This document shows positions 17,390-26,594 of a stretch of 64,000 nt of DNA, piece by piece. A program made the translations under genes and the position numbers. The stretch is from contig NZ_JABEKS010000002.1 in the NCBI RefSeq assembly GCF_012985205.1, positions 372,001 to 436,000 on the forward strand, written 5' to 3'. Under the pieces are notes generated by a model. The model saw only the letters and a list, made by a program, of their open reading frames with translations. It was not told the origin of the DNA and did not search any database. This DNA comes from Planctomonas sp. JC2975. Lineage in GTDB: Bacteria; Actinomycetota; Actinomycetes; Actinomycetales; Microbacteriaceae. Within the stretch, counting starts at the first letter, position 1. Each line of letters opens with the position of its first letter.

Positions 17390-19707
17390 ACCGCAGGGAC
17401 ACGTTCTTCCGCGTCGTCGGCACGGCATACATGATCGTGCTGAGCGCCGCTTGCGTCGCCGCATTCTGGCCCGTTTACCGCGATCTCGACTTCCTGGTCA
17501 TGGGGGTCGGCGCCGTTCTGGCCGGTGCTGCGGTCGCGGTGATCGGCGCGTGGCGGCACTGGTCGTCGCTCGTCACAGTGCTCGTGTCGGCTGCCGTGTT
17601 CCTCGTCATCGGTGTGCCGCTTGCGGTGCCGGAGGAAACCCTGTGGCGGGCGGTACCCACCCTGCAGGGCTTCCTCGACTTCGTGACGGCCATCGCGGTC
17701 GGCTGGAAGGAGCTCGTCACCATCGGCGTTCCGGTCGGCTCGTACCAGGCGCTGCTGACCCCGGCGTACACCCTCGCCTTCGTCGCGACGGTCGTCGCCG
17801 TGACGACGGCACTGCGGTCCCGGAGACCCGACCTCGCGCTCGTCGCACCGCTCGCCGTCTTCGGTCTGGCGATCGTGCTCGGTTCCGACACGTCCGCCAC
17901 CCCGATTGCGCTCACCCTGTTCATCGTCGTGCTGAGCGTCGGCTGGCTCGTCTGGATGCGCCGTCGTCGTCGCCTCTCACGACTCGTCTCACTGGCGAGC
18001 GAGCACGCCGACGGCGTGCGTCGCAGTGAACGTTCCGTCGCGGCGGCGCGGTCGACCGCGATCGCCGTGACGGCTCTCATCGTGGCGCTCGCAGTGGGAG
18101 CCGGAATGGCCGTCGGACTGCCCTCGAGCGCCGCGCGAACCGTCGCGCGGTCGGCGACGACTCCACCGTTCGATCCTCGTGACTACCCGAGTCCGCTGTC
18201 GGGCTTCCGCTCGTACCTGCAGCCGGGCCTGTCGGATGAAGCCCTCTTCACGCTGCATGGGGTCAGCGACCTCAAGCGCGTGCAGATCGCCACGCTCGAC
18301 ACCTACGACGGCGTCGTCTACGCGGTCGGCACACGGCCAGGCGACTCCGGTGCCTTCGCGCGAATCCCCGACACCGTCTCGCGGCCCATGGTGACGGCGC
18401 ACAATGCCGCACCGGCGCAGACGGTCGACGTCACGATCGAGGGTCTGCAAGGACCGTGGCTGCCCACCTTCGGAAACTTGGAGCGCATCTCCTTCGGCGG
18501 CACCGACCCGTCAGCGCTGGGCGACGGCTTCTACTACAACCCGGAGACGGCGAGCATGGCAGACGTCAGCGGACTGCAGGCGGGAGACACCTACAGCCTG
18601 ACCGCGTCGCCGCTGCCGTCGATGACGATCGCCCAGCTCGCGACGGCTCGCCCGGGGAAGGCGCAGCTGCCGGCTCTCGACGTGCTTCCCGACCATCTCG
18701 TCGACACCGTTCATCGCTATGAGGGTGATGCGACAACACCGGGCGGCCGATTGGCGCTCACCCTCAAGCGGCTCGCGGAGACCGGGTACATCAGCCACGG
18801 CCTCGACGGCCAGGTGAAGAGCCTGTCCGGCCACGGTGCCGACCGCATCGACTCACTGCTCACCGAGGTGCCCATGGTGGGCGATCAGGAGCAGTACGCC
18901 GTGACGGCGGCGCTGATGGCACGGCAGCTCGGATTCCCGGCCCGCGTCGTGCTCGGATTCCAAGTTCCGCAGAGCGGGGACAACGTCACGGTGAAGGGCA
19001 GCGACGTCACGGCCTGGATCCAGGTGCAGACCGCCAAGGACGGCTGGGTCGACGTGGACCCCAACCCGCAGGTGCGGCCGATCCCGGAGAAGCAGCCCGA
19101 CGAGCCGAAGCAGATCTCGCGTCCGCAGTCGATCGTCGACCCGCCGAAGGACACAACGGATCGCGACCAGAACCCTCCGCCGCAGGCGCATGTCGCCCAG
19201 CAGCACGTGAAGCATCTTCCGGCATGGCTGAGCACCCTGCTCACGGTTCTTGCGGTTCTGGGCTGGACGCTGCTGATAGTCGCCCTCGTCGCCTCGCCGT
19301 TCCTCGCGGTGATCGCGGCCAAGTGGCGTCGCAGGCGAGCGAGACGCTCGCCCAGGGTTCTGCCGCGCGGACGGATCGCCGGTGCGTGGCTCGAGTTCGC
19401 CGACACCGCTCTCGATCACGGGTACACGCCGCCGGGATCTCCTACCCGATCCGAGGTCGCCGAACAGGTGGGCGGCCCGAGACCCGTTCTGCTCGCCGCC
19501 GTGGCGGATCGCTCGGCCTTCGGTCTCGCCGAACCCACCGAGGGCGATGCCGACCAGGTGTGGCGGGCCGTCGACGAACTGCGTCGCGACCTCGACGGGC
19601 GCACGACGCGGTGGGGCCGCATCCGCGCCCGTGTCTCATTGCGTTCGCTGGGCGGCTACCGTGGTACAGCGGGAACCGACCCGAGACCCGGAGGGAAAGC
19701 GCGGTGA
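17386..19707 (+). CDS. transglutaminase-fold membrane protein lacking catalytic Cys and His
   Basis: 773 residues, TgpA-like architecture: five or so N-terminal membrane helices (to about 230), an extracytoplasmic domain, and a final helix near 615-640 followed by a basic cytoplasmic tail. The transglutaminase core is recognisable (GDQEQYAVTAALMARQLG, then PARVVLGFQVP, VTAWIQV and GWVDVDPNP). At the position of the nucleophilic Cys (normally G-Y-C-E/Q-x-F/Y-A) this protein has Asp500, and at the catalytic His (normally H-A-W) it has Thr542; only the third-site Asp558 is kept. It should therefore not be a working transglutaminase or peptidase and may serve as a binding domain. It overlaps both neighbours by four bases within the MoxR/DUF58 operon. 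The loss is read directly from the sequence; the consequence is inferred. Confidence 0.88.
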   Translation: MNRRDTFFRVVGTAYMIVLSAACVAAFWPVYRDLDFLVMGVGAVLAGAAVAVIGAWRHWSSLVTVLVSAAVFLVIGVPLAVPEETLWRAVPTLQGFLDFVTAIAVGWKELVTIGVPVGSYQALLTPAYTLAFVATVVAVTTALRSRRPDLALVAPLAVFGLAIVLGSDTSATPIALTLFIVVLSVGWLVWMRRRRRLSRLVSLASEHADGVRRSERSVAAARSTAIAVTALIVALAVGAGMAVGLPSSAARTVARSATTPPFDPRDYPSPLSGFRSYLQPGLSDEALFTLHGVSDLKRVQIATLDTYDGVVYAVGTRPGDSGAFARIPDTVSRPMVTAHNAAPAQTVDVTIEGLQGPWLPTFGNLERISFGGTDPSALGDGFYYNPETASMADVSGLQAGDTYSLTASPLPSMTIAQLATARPGKAQLPALDVLPDHLVDTVHRYEGDATTPGGRLALTLKRLAETGYISHGLDGQVKSLSGHGADRIDSLLTEVPMVGDQEQYAVTAALMARQLGFPARVVLGFQVPQSGDNVTVKGSDVTAWIQVQTAKDGWVDVDPNPQVRPIPEKQPDEPKQISRPQSIVDPPKDTTDRDQNPPPQAHVAQQHVKHLPAWLSTLLTVLAVLGWTLLIVALVASPFLAVIAAKWRRRRARRSPRVLPRGRIAGAWLEFADTALDHGYTPPGSPTRSEVAEQVGGPRPVLLAAVADRSAFGLAEPTEGDADQVWRAVDELRRDLDGRTTRWGRIRARVSLRSLGGYRGTAGTDPRPGGKAR

Positions 19708-20684
19708 AGTGTGCGTCGTGCGGGGCAGCGCTGCCCGAGCGTGCTCTGTTCTGCGGCAACTGCGGGCGTGCCGTGACGGCGGCGACGACTCCGCGTGCAC
19801 GGATCGTTGACCCGCGGCCCGGCGACACGATGGTGATCCGGCCGACGTCGCGCTGGGTGTTCGCCGACCTCGGCGCAGGCAGGACCGACCAGGGAGCACC
19901 CGGAGAGTCGGATGTCGACCAGAAGGTCTCTGACGAACTCGAGGCCTCCGAGCCCGCGGCCACACCAGCCACCGTCCTCGAGGAGTCGGGCGAGCCGACG
20001 TCGGCCGCCACGACTCCGCGTGACGACGAGGATGACGCGGTCGACCCCTCTGATTCGACGGATCCCGTCGGCGAGGACGTTGTGCCCACCGACGCATCGC
20101 ATCCGACTCAGAGGAGCGACACGCGCAAGGCGGACGACCTGCCGGCCCCGCGCCCCGCGGCCAGCGTTCGGGCCAGGTATGCGGCCGGGGCACCGTCCCC
20201 CGCCATGCGCTTCTCGCCCTCCGTCTCGACCTCCAGCTCCACGGCGCCGCTGGTCGATGACCCGTTGGCGGGCCTGCCCGCCTCAGATGTACCGACGGCG
20301 GAGTCGCCGATCGTGGCGGCAACCGGTGTCGCTCCGATAGCGGCGCAGCACGGCGCGCCGGTGCCGCACGTGCTGTCGTTCTCGACGGGGGAGCGGGTCG
20401 TGGTCGTCGGCGCCGGGCTGCTCGGTCGTCGGCCGTATCCGCAGCCGAGCGAGCGGTTCGACCAGCTGGTATCGATCGCGGACAACGAGCGCTCGGTCTC
20501 CAAGACGCACCTCGAGTTCGGACTCGAGAGCGGTGAGCTCTGGGTCTGCGATCGCTACTCCGCGAACGGAACCGTGATCATTCCCCCGGCCGGTGCACCG
20601 CACCGCTGCGAGCCTGGTCGGCGCTACCGGGTGCCGCGTGGAGGCCGCGTCGAGATCGGCGACCACTGGTTCGACGTGCGCTGA
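19704..20684 (+). CDS. zinc-ribbon FHA-domain protein
   Basis: 326 residues. It begins with a small zinc ribbon with two CxxC pairs (KCASCGAALP and FCGNCGRAV), passes through a disordered acidic Ser/Thr/Pro-rich linker (about 30-230), and ends in an FHA domain (about 235-326) with LLGRRP, VSKTHLEFG and SANGTVI motifs that should bind phosphothreonine. GTG 19704 overlaps the upstream stop and has GGAGGG eight bases before it. The Thr-rich linker is a plausible substrate for the cluster's own kinase. It is the second FHA reader of the operon and sits between the transglutaminase-fold protein and the EccC-like ATPase, so it may link them in a phosphorylation-dependent way (inference). Confidence 0.88.
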   Translation: MKCASCGAALPERALFCGNCGRAVTAATTPRARIVDPRPGDTMVIRPTSRWVFADLGAGRTDQGAPGESDVDQKVSDELEASEPAATPATVLEESGEPTSAATTPRDDEDDAVDPSDSTDPVGEDVVPTDASHPTQRSDTRKADDLPAPRPAASVRARYAAGAPSPAMRFSPSVSTSSSTAPLVDDPLAGLPASDVPTAESPIVAATGVAPIAAQHGAPVPHVLSFSTGERVVVVGAGLLGRRPYPQPSERFDQLVSIADNERSVSKTHLEFGLESGELWVCDRYSANGTVIIPPAGAPHRCEPGRRYRVPRGGRVEIGDHWFDVR

Positions 20685-20737
20685 ACGTGCGCAGTCGCGG
20701 ATCGAGGCAGGCTGGGCCACAAGAGCGCTGAGCGCGC

Positions 20738-23700
20738 GTGGGTCTCGTCATCCCCAACCGGTCGATCGGTCCGGAGTCCACCGACCAGGCTGCGCCCGGC
20801 TCGCTCTCGCAGCGGATGGTCGTGAATGGATGCATGCCTTCGCTCGATCCTGCCGTCGGTGAACCGCTCACGCTGCCGCGGCGTCCTGCGCCTCCGCCCC
20901 ATCCGCCGTTCCCGCTGCTTGCGGTGATCGCCCCGTTGGTCGGTGCAGCAGTGCTCTTCGCTGTCACCCGATCGACGCTCATGCTCGCGTTCGCCGCTCT
21001 CAGCCCCGTCATCGCCGTCGCGGGCACCATCGACGGCCGCATCGGTGCGCGACGGCGTCGCCGAGCGGATGCCAGCAGTTACGCGGCTGCGACGGCGCGG
21101 TTCCTCGGCGAGGTCGCGTCCGCCCATGACCTCGAGCGTCGTGCCCTGAGCGCACGGCATCCGACGGTGTCCGCCCTGACGACGGATGCCGCACACGGTG
21201 CGCGACGCTGGGCGGAGCCCGGCGACCGATTCGCGCAGGTCACGGTCGGCACGGGATCGGTGACCGGCAGCACACCCGTGACGGGCACCGTGGACGACGA
21301 CACCGACCGCGCTCTCATGGCGAAGGCGCGGACCGTGACGGATGCGCCGATCATCGCGGATCCCGCCGGCGGCATCGGCGTCGTCGCGCCCCTGCCGGTG
21401 GCCAGAGCGTTCGCTCGCGGCATCGTGATGCAGCTGGCGTTCGCGCATTCGCCCGGCGTCCTCGCCCTCAGTGCGCCGTCGGGCGAACCGTATGCGTGGC
21501 TGACGCGCTATCCGCACCTCTTGCATCCGGGCGGCGAGTCACTGGTGGTCCGGATCGTCGATACAGCCGACGACACCAGTGCCGCGACCGGTGGCGAGCG
21601 GATTGCTGCTCCCGATCGAGGCACGCGTCGTGCGGGCGCATCCTCGCCGATGATCGCCACGGTCGCGGTGGCGGAGCGAGTGGATGATCTCCCGGCAGGG
21701 TGCCGTCTCGTGCTGGGCGCGGATGCGTCCGGCGCCGTCACCGTGCTCTCGCCGACCGAAGGGATTTCGGTATTCCGCGGCGAGCTGGTGACCGCTCAGG
21801 CCGCTGCCGAGTTCGGGCGCACTCTCGCGGCCGCCGCACTGTCGAAGGGCGTGGCGCCGCCGCGGATCCTCCCGACCGTCGTGCGCTGGTCGGAGCTGCA
21901 CACATCGCACACCGTCGCGCTGGACGCCGGTGAAGTTATCCCGCGCGCGCCCGGCGCTTCAGGCACGGCGCCGGTCGATTCGGTATCCGGCGGGCAGCAG
22001 ACCGGCTCTGATCGCGGGCTCTCCGCCGTGGTCGGCGTGTCCACGCGCGGACCGCTCCAGCTCGACCTGGTCTCGTCGGGCCCTCACGCCATCGTCACGG
22101 GCACCACCGGCAGCGGGAAGAGCAGGCTGCTCGTGACCTGGGTGCTCGGGATGGCGGCGTCTGCGCCGCCGTCGCGAGTGTCATTCCTCCTCGTCGACTT
22201 CAAGGGCGGCACGGCATTCCAGCCACTTCGGGCGCTGCCGCACACGGTGGGCGTCGTCACCGACCTCGGCCACGGCGAGGCCAGACGCGCGCTGCGGAGC
22301 CTGCGAGCCGAACTCCGCCGTCGCGAATCGGTGCTCGCGGAGCTCGGGGTCGCCGACGTGCGCGACGCCGACGACGGTCTCGCCCGTCTCGTGATCGTCG
22401 TCGACGAGGCCGCAGCGATGCTCGCGGCCTTCCCTGAGCTCTCCGAGCTGTTCGCCGACGTGGCCGCGCGTGGCCGAGCCCTCGGCGTGCATCTCGTGCT
22501 CGGGACGCAACGAGCGACAGGTGTGCTCAGCGATGCGCTGGTCGCCAATTGCGCGCTACGACTCTCGCTCAGGCTGTCGTCCGAGGCCGACAGCATCGCC
22601 CTCCTCGGTACGGATGCCGCGGCCCACCTCCGGCACGCCGCGCCCGGCCGGTTCGTGGTCGCCATGGACGGCGAGGTGATCGTCGCGCAGGCCGCGTCGT
22701 CCGAGTCCGCCGACGTGGATGCCGTCGCGCGGTTGCACGGTGCATCCGGGCGTCCGCCGGCACCCTGGTTGCCGGCGCTGCCTCCCAGGATCCCGCTGGA
22801 GGCGTTCGGCGTGCCGCCGGAGGGCGGTGTGGTCATCGGCGCACTCGACGATCCGGATCGTCAGCGCCAGGAGGGGACCGTGTACCGTCCGTCGCGTGCG
22901 CACCTGCTCGTGCTCGGCGCCCGCGGATCCGGCAAGTCCACAGCACTGCTGGCCGTCGCCGCCCAGTGGACCAACGACATGATCGTCGTCCCGGCCGACA
23001 CGGAACGCGCCTGGGATGCCGTCGAAGCCGCCGAAGCTCGGGTCCGGCAAGCGACGTCCGCAGCATCCCCGTGCATCGTGCTCGTCGACGACATCGACGC
23101 CCTTCTCGCCCGCTTCGACGACGAGCACCGAGATGCGGTCGTCGAGCGTCTGCGGGCTCTGCTGGTGGATGGTCCACGAGTGGGCATCGCCGTCGTGTGC
23201 TCCGCATCTGCGCTGCCGAGCGCGCTCCGCGGCGTGGCATCGCGCTTCGGCGAGCGTTTCCTGCTCCGACAGTCGGACCGACAGGAGCATGTGCTCGCGG
23301 GTGCTCCAGCAGAGTTTTTCGATCCGGATGCGCCTCCCGGACGCGGCGTGTGGCGTGACAGAGCGGCGCAGGTCGTGCTCGTCGCGTCATCCGCTGAGCG
23401 TCTGGTGGACTCGCAGCGGGCGAGTGGTTCCGACCCGGCCCGCACGGGTCAGGGCGACGACGCCGGACCGGGGATCGCCCCGGCCCGCGCTCTCGCTCTG
23501 GCTCTCGGCTCCGGCACCATCACGCTCGTGGTCTCAGCGGCGCCGGCAGAGGCCTCGCGTGTCGTGCGCGCGGCGTACGCCGAGGCGGAGATCGTCCACC
23601 TCGCGGAGCTCGAATCGCACCGGACTCTCGGAGGGTCGGCGGGTCTGGACGACCTGATCGGACAGACGAAGACCTCGCTGGCGGGAGCCATCGAGGATGG

Positions 23701-24022
23701 TCTTGTCGAGTCGGACGAGGAGTCGGCAAACTCCGCCAACTCCGCCAACTCCGCCAACCCCGGCACGCTCCGTGTGAGCCAGGGTGGCGTGCCGACCGTG
23801 ATCGTCGGTGACCCGGATACCTGGCAGGCGCACTGGTCCCTGCTCGGACGCCTGCGCCCGCACGCCTCCGTGGTGTTCGACGGATGCAGCCTCGCCCAGG
23901 TCAGGGCCACCTTGCATTCGCGTGTGCTCCCGCCGGTGACGAATGCGGGACACCTGCTGGTGTGCGATCCGAGCGGACGCTTCACCCGAGCGACGTGGCC
24001 GGAGCCGAAGGTCGCGCCATGA
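20738..24022 (+). CDS. EccC/EssC-like double FtsK/SpoIIIE-type ATPase
   Basis: 1094 residues. Two closely spaced N-terminal membrane helices (about 50-95) and a basic loop precede two FtsK/SpoIIIE-type ATPase modules. The first has Walker A GTTGSGKS (about 455-462), the VDFKGG motif and Walker B VIVVDEAA; the second has Walker A GARGSGKS (about 727-734) and IVLVDDIDALL. This two-helix plus tandem-ATPase design is that of the type VII secretion motor EccC/EssC rather than of chromosome-segregating FtsK. No WXG100 substrate, EccB, EccD, EccE or mycosin gene is in the window. An (SAN)n stretch near residue 1003 is encoded by 9-base repeats. The start is uncertain: GTG 20738 has a weak ribosome site. 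It is the last gene of the envelope operon, ending eight bases from convergent ald. Confidence 0.85.
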   Translation: MGLVIPNRSIGPESTDQAAPGSLSQRMVVNGCMPSLDPAVGEPLTLPRRPAPPPHPPFPLLAVIAPLVGAAVLFAVTRSTLMLAFAALSPVIAVAGTIDGRIGARRRRRADASSYAAATARFLGEVASAHDLERRALSARHPTVSALTTDAAHGARRWAEPGDRFAQVTVGTGSVTGSTPVTGTVDDDTDRALMAKARTVTDAPIIADPAGGIGVVAPLPVARAFARGIVMQLAFAHSPGVLALSAPSGEPYAWLTRYPHLLHPGGESLVVRIVDTADDTSAATGGERIAAPDRGTRRAGASSPMIATVAVAERVDDLPAGCRLVLGADASGAVTVLSPTEGISVFRGELVTAQAAAEFGRTLAAAALSKGVAPPRILPTVVRWSELHTSHTVALDAGEVIPRAPGASGTAPVDSVSGGQQTGSDRGLSAVVGVSTRGPLQLDLVSSGPHAIVTGTTGSGKSRLLVTWVLGMAASAPPSRVSFLLVDFKGGTAFQPLRALPHTVGVVTDLGHGEARRALRSLRAELRRRESVLAELGVADVRDADDGLARLVIVVDEAAAMLAAFPELSELFADVAARGRALGVHLVLGTQRATGVLSDALVANCALRLSLRLSSEADSIALLGTDAAAHLRHAAPGRFVVAMDGEVIVAQAASSESADVDAVARLHGASGRPPAPWLPALPPRIPLEAFGVPPEGGVVIGALDDPDRQRQEGTVYRPSRAHLLVLGARGSGKSTALLAVAAQWTNDMIVVPADTERAWDAVEAAEARVRQATSAASPCIVLVDDIDALLARFDDEHRDAVVERLRALLVDGPRVGIAVVCSASALPSALRGVASRFGERFLLRQSDRQEHVLAGAPAEFFDPDAPPGRGVWRDRAAQVVLVASSAERLVDSQRASGSDPARTGQGDDAGPGIAPARALALALGSGTITLVVSAAPAEASRVVRAAYAEAEIVHLAELESHRTLGGSAGLDDLIGQTKTSLAGAIEDGLVESDEESANSANSANSANPGTLRVSQGGVPTVIVGDPDTWQAHWSLLGRLRPHASVVFDGCSLAQVRATLHSRVLPPVTNAGHLLVCDPSGRFTRATWPEPKVAP

Positions 24023-24030
24023 AACGGCGG

Positions 24031-25146
24031 TCAGGCCAGGGCGGTGCTCAATGGCGTGGCCTGCATCCCGTTCGCTTCGGCGACACCGGAGTTGGTGATC
24101 CTGCCGTCCACGACGTTCAGCCCGAGCGCGAGGGCCGGATCCGAGGCCAGAGCCGCCTTCCAGCCGTTGTTCGCGATGGCCCGGAGGTAGGGGAGCGTCG
24201 CGTTGGTCAGGGCGTGGGTGGAGGTGTGCGGCACGGCCCCCGGCATGTTGGCCACGCAGTAGAAGACGGTGTCGTGCACGCGGAAGGTGGGTGCGTCGTG
24301 CGTTGTGGGATGCGAGTCCTCGAAGCATCCGCCCTGGTCGACGGCGATGTCGACGAGCACGCTGCCAGGACGCATCCGCGCCACCATGTCGTTGCGCACC
24401 AGCTTGGGCGCCTTGGCACCGGGCACGAGCACGGAACCGATCACGAGGTCGGCATCGATCACCGCGCGTTCCACCTCGAAAGCGGTGGATGCCACGGTCT
24501 TGATCCGACCCGCATACAGAGCGTCGAGCTCGCGCAGGCGACCGACATTCGTGTCCAGCACCGTCACGTCCGCGCCGAGGCCCACCGCGACGGATGCCGC
24601 GTTCGTCCCGGCCACACCGCCGCCCAGCACGACGACCTTCGCCGGATAGGTACCGGGCACGCCTGGCACGAGCAACCCGGATCCTCCCTGCGGCTTCAGC
24701 AGGGCGTTCGCTCCCACGATCGGCGCCAGGCGTCCGGCCACCTCGCTCATCGGTGCGAGCAGCGGCAGAGTCCGATCGGCGCGCTGCACCGTCTCATAGG
24801 CGATGGCCGTCACTCCGGCGTCCACGAGGGCTCGGGTCAACTCCGGCTCGGCCGCCAGGTGCAGGTACGCGAAGAGCACGAGTCCGTCGCGGAAGCGCGC
24901 ATATTCGGACTCGATCGGCTCCTTGACCTTGAGCAGCAGGTCTGCGCTTGCCCAGGTGGACTCGGCGTCCGGTTCGATCAGCGCGCCCGCCTCGAGATAT
25001 GCCGAGTCAGGAATGGACGAGCCATCGCCCGCTCCGCGCTCCACATGCACCTCATGTCCGTGCGAGACCAGATCGTGCACTCCGGCCGGCGTGATCGCTA
25101 CCCGGTACTCGTTGTTCTTGATCTCGCGAGGAATGGAGATTCTCAT
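24031..25146 (-). CDS. ald: alanine dehydrogenase
   Basis: 371 residues, standard length. NAD-dependent oxidation of L-alanine to pyruvate and ammonium, or the reverse; cytoplasmic. The N-terminus MRISIPREIKNNEYRVAITP is a clear AlaDH signature, the Rossmann glycine motif reads VVLGGGVAGTNAA, and the motif VDIAVDQGGCFEDSHPTTH is diagnostic of the family. ATG 25146 is where family similarity begins; the frame remains open upstream but into the asparaginase gene and with unrelated sequence. It lies 91 bases after the asparaginase gene on the same strand, so both are probably co-transcribed as an amino-acid nitrogen salvage pair. Confidence 0.95.
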   Translation of the reverse strand: MRISIPREIKNNEYRVAITPAGVHDLVSHGHEVHVERGAGDGSSIPDSAYLEAGALIEPDAESTWASADLLLKVKEPIESEYARFRDGLVLFAYLHLAAEPELTRALVDAGVTAIAYETVQRADRTLPLLAPMSEVAGRLAPIVGANALLKPQGGSGLLVPGVPGTYPAKVVVLGGGVAGTNAASVAVGLGADVTVLDTNVGRLRELDALYAGRIKTVASTAFEVERAVIDADLVIGSVLVPGAKAPKLVRNDMVARMRPGSVLVDIAVDQGGCFEDSHPTTHDAPTFRVHDTVFYCVANMPGAVPHTSTHALTNATLPYLRAIANNGWKAALASDPALALGLNVVDGRITNSGVAEANGMQATPLSTALA

Positions 25147-25237
25147 CGTTTTCCGTTCTCTTGCCTCTCGGACCGACAGGTCCGATCGCGGTCTCCCTTG
25201 ACCGCGAAGCTGTGTCCTCGACCGGAGGGGTATCGGC

Positions 25238-26257
25238 TCAGACCACTGGCCGCATCCGGCCCACGGGAGCTCCTCCGCCCGGGATCGTGGTGTCCATGCG
25301 CTCGAGCGCATCGGCCGCGGAGGCCTTGTCGAGCGCGCCCGCCGCCGCCAGCAAGGCGACCGCGCTGACGCGAGCCGCAGGAACGCTGCCGTCCAGCACC
25401 TTCACCGCAACCGTCGCGCCATCGGCCGTGGACATCGTCATCACACCGTCGGCCCCAGCCTTCGCATACCCGCCGAGGGTCTCCATCAGCACGGTGTCCG
25501 GTCGCCCGTGACCGGAGATCGCCCACGGATGCTCCCTGGCGCTCCGGTGCACATGCGCCGCGTTCCTGTAGAGGGCGAACGGCGACTGCTCGGAGGCGCT
25601 CGCCATGCGATGGATTCCGCGTGCCAGCCCGGTCAGCGAGATGGCGAACACAGGAGCCCCGCATCCGTCAACTGCGGTGTGTGCGATCTTCTCGCCGGTG
25701 AGGCGCTCGACGACATCCTTGACGTGTTGTTGCAGGGGGTGTCGCGGATCCGTGTAGTCCGCCGTCGTCCAGCCGTTGGCGGCGCATGCGGCGAGCATCG
25801 CAGCGTGCTTGCCTGAGCACTCCATGAAGACAGGGGATGCGGATCCGCCCGAGCGGAGCATCTGCTCGCGCGCCTCCCGGTCGGCAGGCAGCGCTGCTGG
25901 ACACCGCAGCGCGCTGGCATCCATCCCGATGCCGCCCAGGATGCCGCGCACCAGCGCGACGTGCTCCGCCGTTCCCGCGTGGCTGGCGGTGGCAATGGCG
26001 GTCTGTTCCGGATCGAGTGCAGCGCCGGCGCCGATCGACGCGACGGCCTGGAACGGTTTCATGGTCGACCGGGGGAGTACGAGCGAATCCGGATCGCCGA
26101 CGGCGAGCACGCGTTCGCCGTCCTGGCCGAGGACCACGGCGGATCCGACGTGCCGGTTCTCGACGAACCCCGAACGCTCCGCAACGGCGAGTTCCACCGC
26201 ATTCGCTGCTTCGAAGGTGCCGATGGGGGGCCGCGGAACACGCACCGAATCGCTCAT
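25238..26257 (-). CDS. L-asparaginase II (AnsA/thermolabile type)
   Basis: 339 residues. It belongs to the asparaginase II family (PF06089, Rhizobium AnsA-like), which hydrolyses L-asparagine to aspartate and ammonia and is unrelated to the classical EcAII fold. Family motifs include VENRHVGSAVV, RSTMKPFQAV, ECSGKHAAML and VDGCGAPVFA. ATG 26257 is taken as start; a TAGACT box ends ten bases upstream, giving a very short leader. No signal peptide is seen, so it should be cytoplasmic. It lies directly upstream of ald on the same strand. Two dyad repeats upstream (26398-26445) could be operator sites. Confidence 0.92.
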   Translation of the reverse strand: MSDSVRVPRPPIGTFEAANAVELAVAERSGFVENRHVGSAVVLGQDGERVLAVGDPDSLVLPRSTMKPFQAVASIGAGAALDPEQTAIATASHAGTAEHVALVRGILGGIGMDASALRCPAALPADREAREQMLRSGGSASPVFMECSGKHAAMLAACAANGWTTADYTDPRHPLQQHVKDVVERLTGEKIAHTAVDGCGAPVFAISLTGLARGIHRMASASEQSPFALYRNAAHVHRSAREHPWAISGHGRPDTVLMETLGGYAKAGADGVMTMSTADGATVAVKVLDGSVPAARVSAVALLAAAGALDKASAADALERMDTTIPGGGAPVGRMRPVV

Positions 26258-26397
26258 GGTGCTTTCGAGTCTAACCAGGCGGCATGCAGCGGGAGCGGGC
26301 GTGGCACGCACGAATCACGCGTGACACGCCCTCCGCTCGCAACGCCGCGCGCGCCGTCGACGATCGCCGCGGACTCCGTCTGCGATGCCCGCTGCCC

Positions 26398-26460
26398 GCG
26401 GGCGACACGCGCTCGCCATAACGATGCGGGCGACGCGTGCTCGCCGACGATGCGGGCGCC
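26398..26460. repeat. two-and-a-half imperfect direct repeats with internal dyads
   Basis: Units GCGGGCGACACGCGCTCGCC (26398-26417) and GCGGGCGACGCGTGCTCGCC (26426-26445) recur with a 28-base period, followed by a partial GCGGGCGCC (26452-26460). Each full unit has GGCGA/TCGCC arms, as expected of a tandem operator. They lie between the divergent asparaginase and osmC genes. The rest of this 337-base gap (26258-26594) shows nothing else recognisable. Confidence 0.6.
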
Positions 26461-26594
26461 GTGAGGCGACGGGAGCCATCGTCTGCGGCGTCGTCGCAGA
26501 TCCGGCAGAGTAGTCGTCATCGGGTGCTCTGCAGCAGTTGGCCGCGGAGTCATGGCATCGGCCGCATCCGGTCGAGACGAGGACGGACGAGCGC

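Noticed and set aside
23730-23760. (SAN)n 9-base repeat in the EccC-like gene
   Set aside because: Too short to be more than linker slippage; noted inside that gene entry only.
20738-24022. chromosome-partitioning FtsK
   Set aside because: Only two N-terminal helices, two ATPase modules and no gamma winged-helix domain, so the EccC/EssC class fits better.
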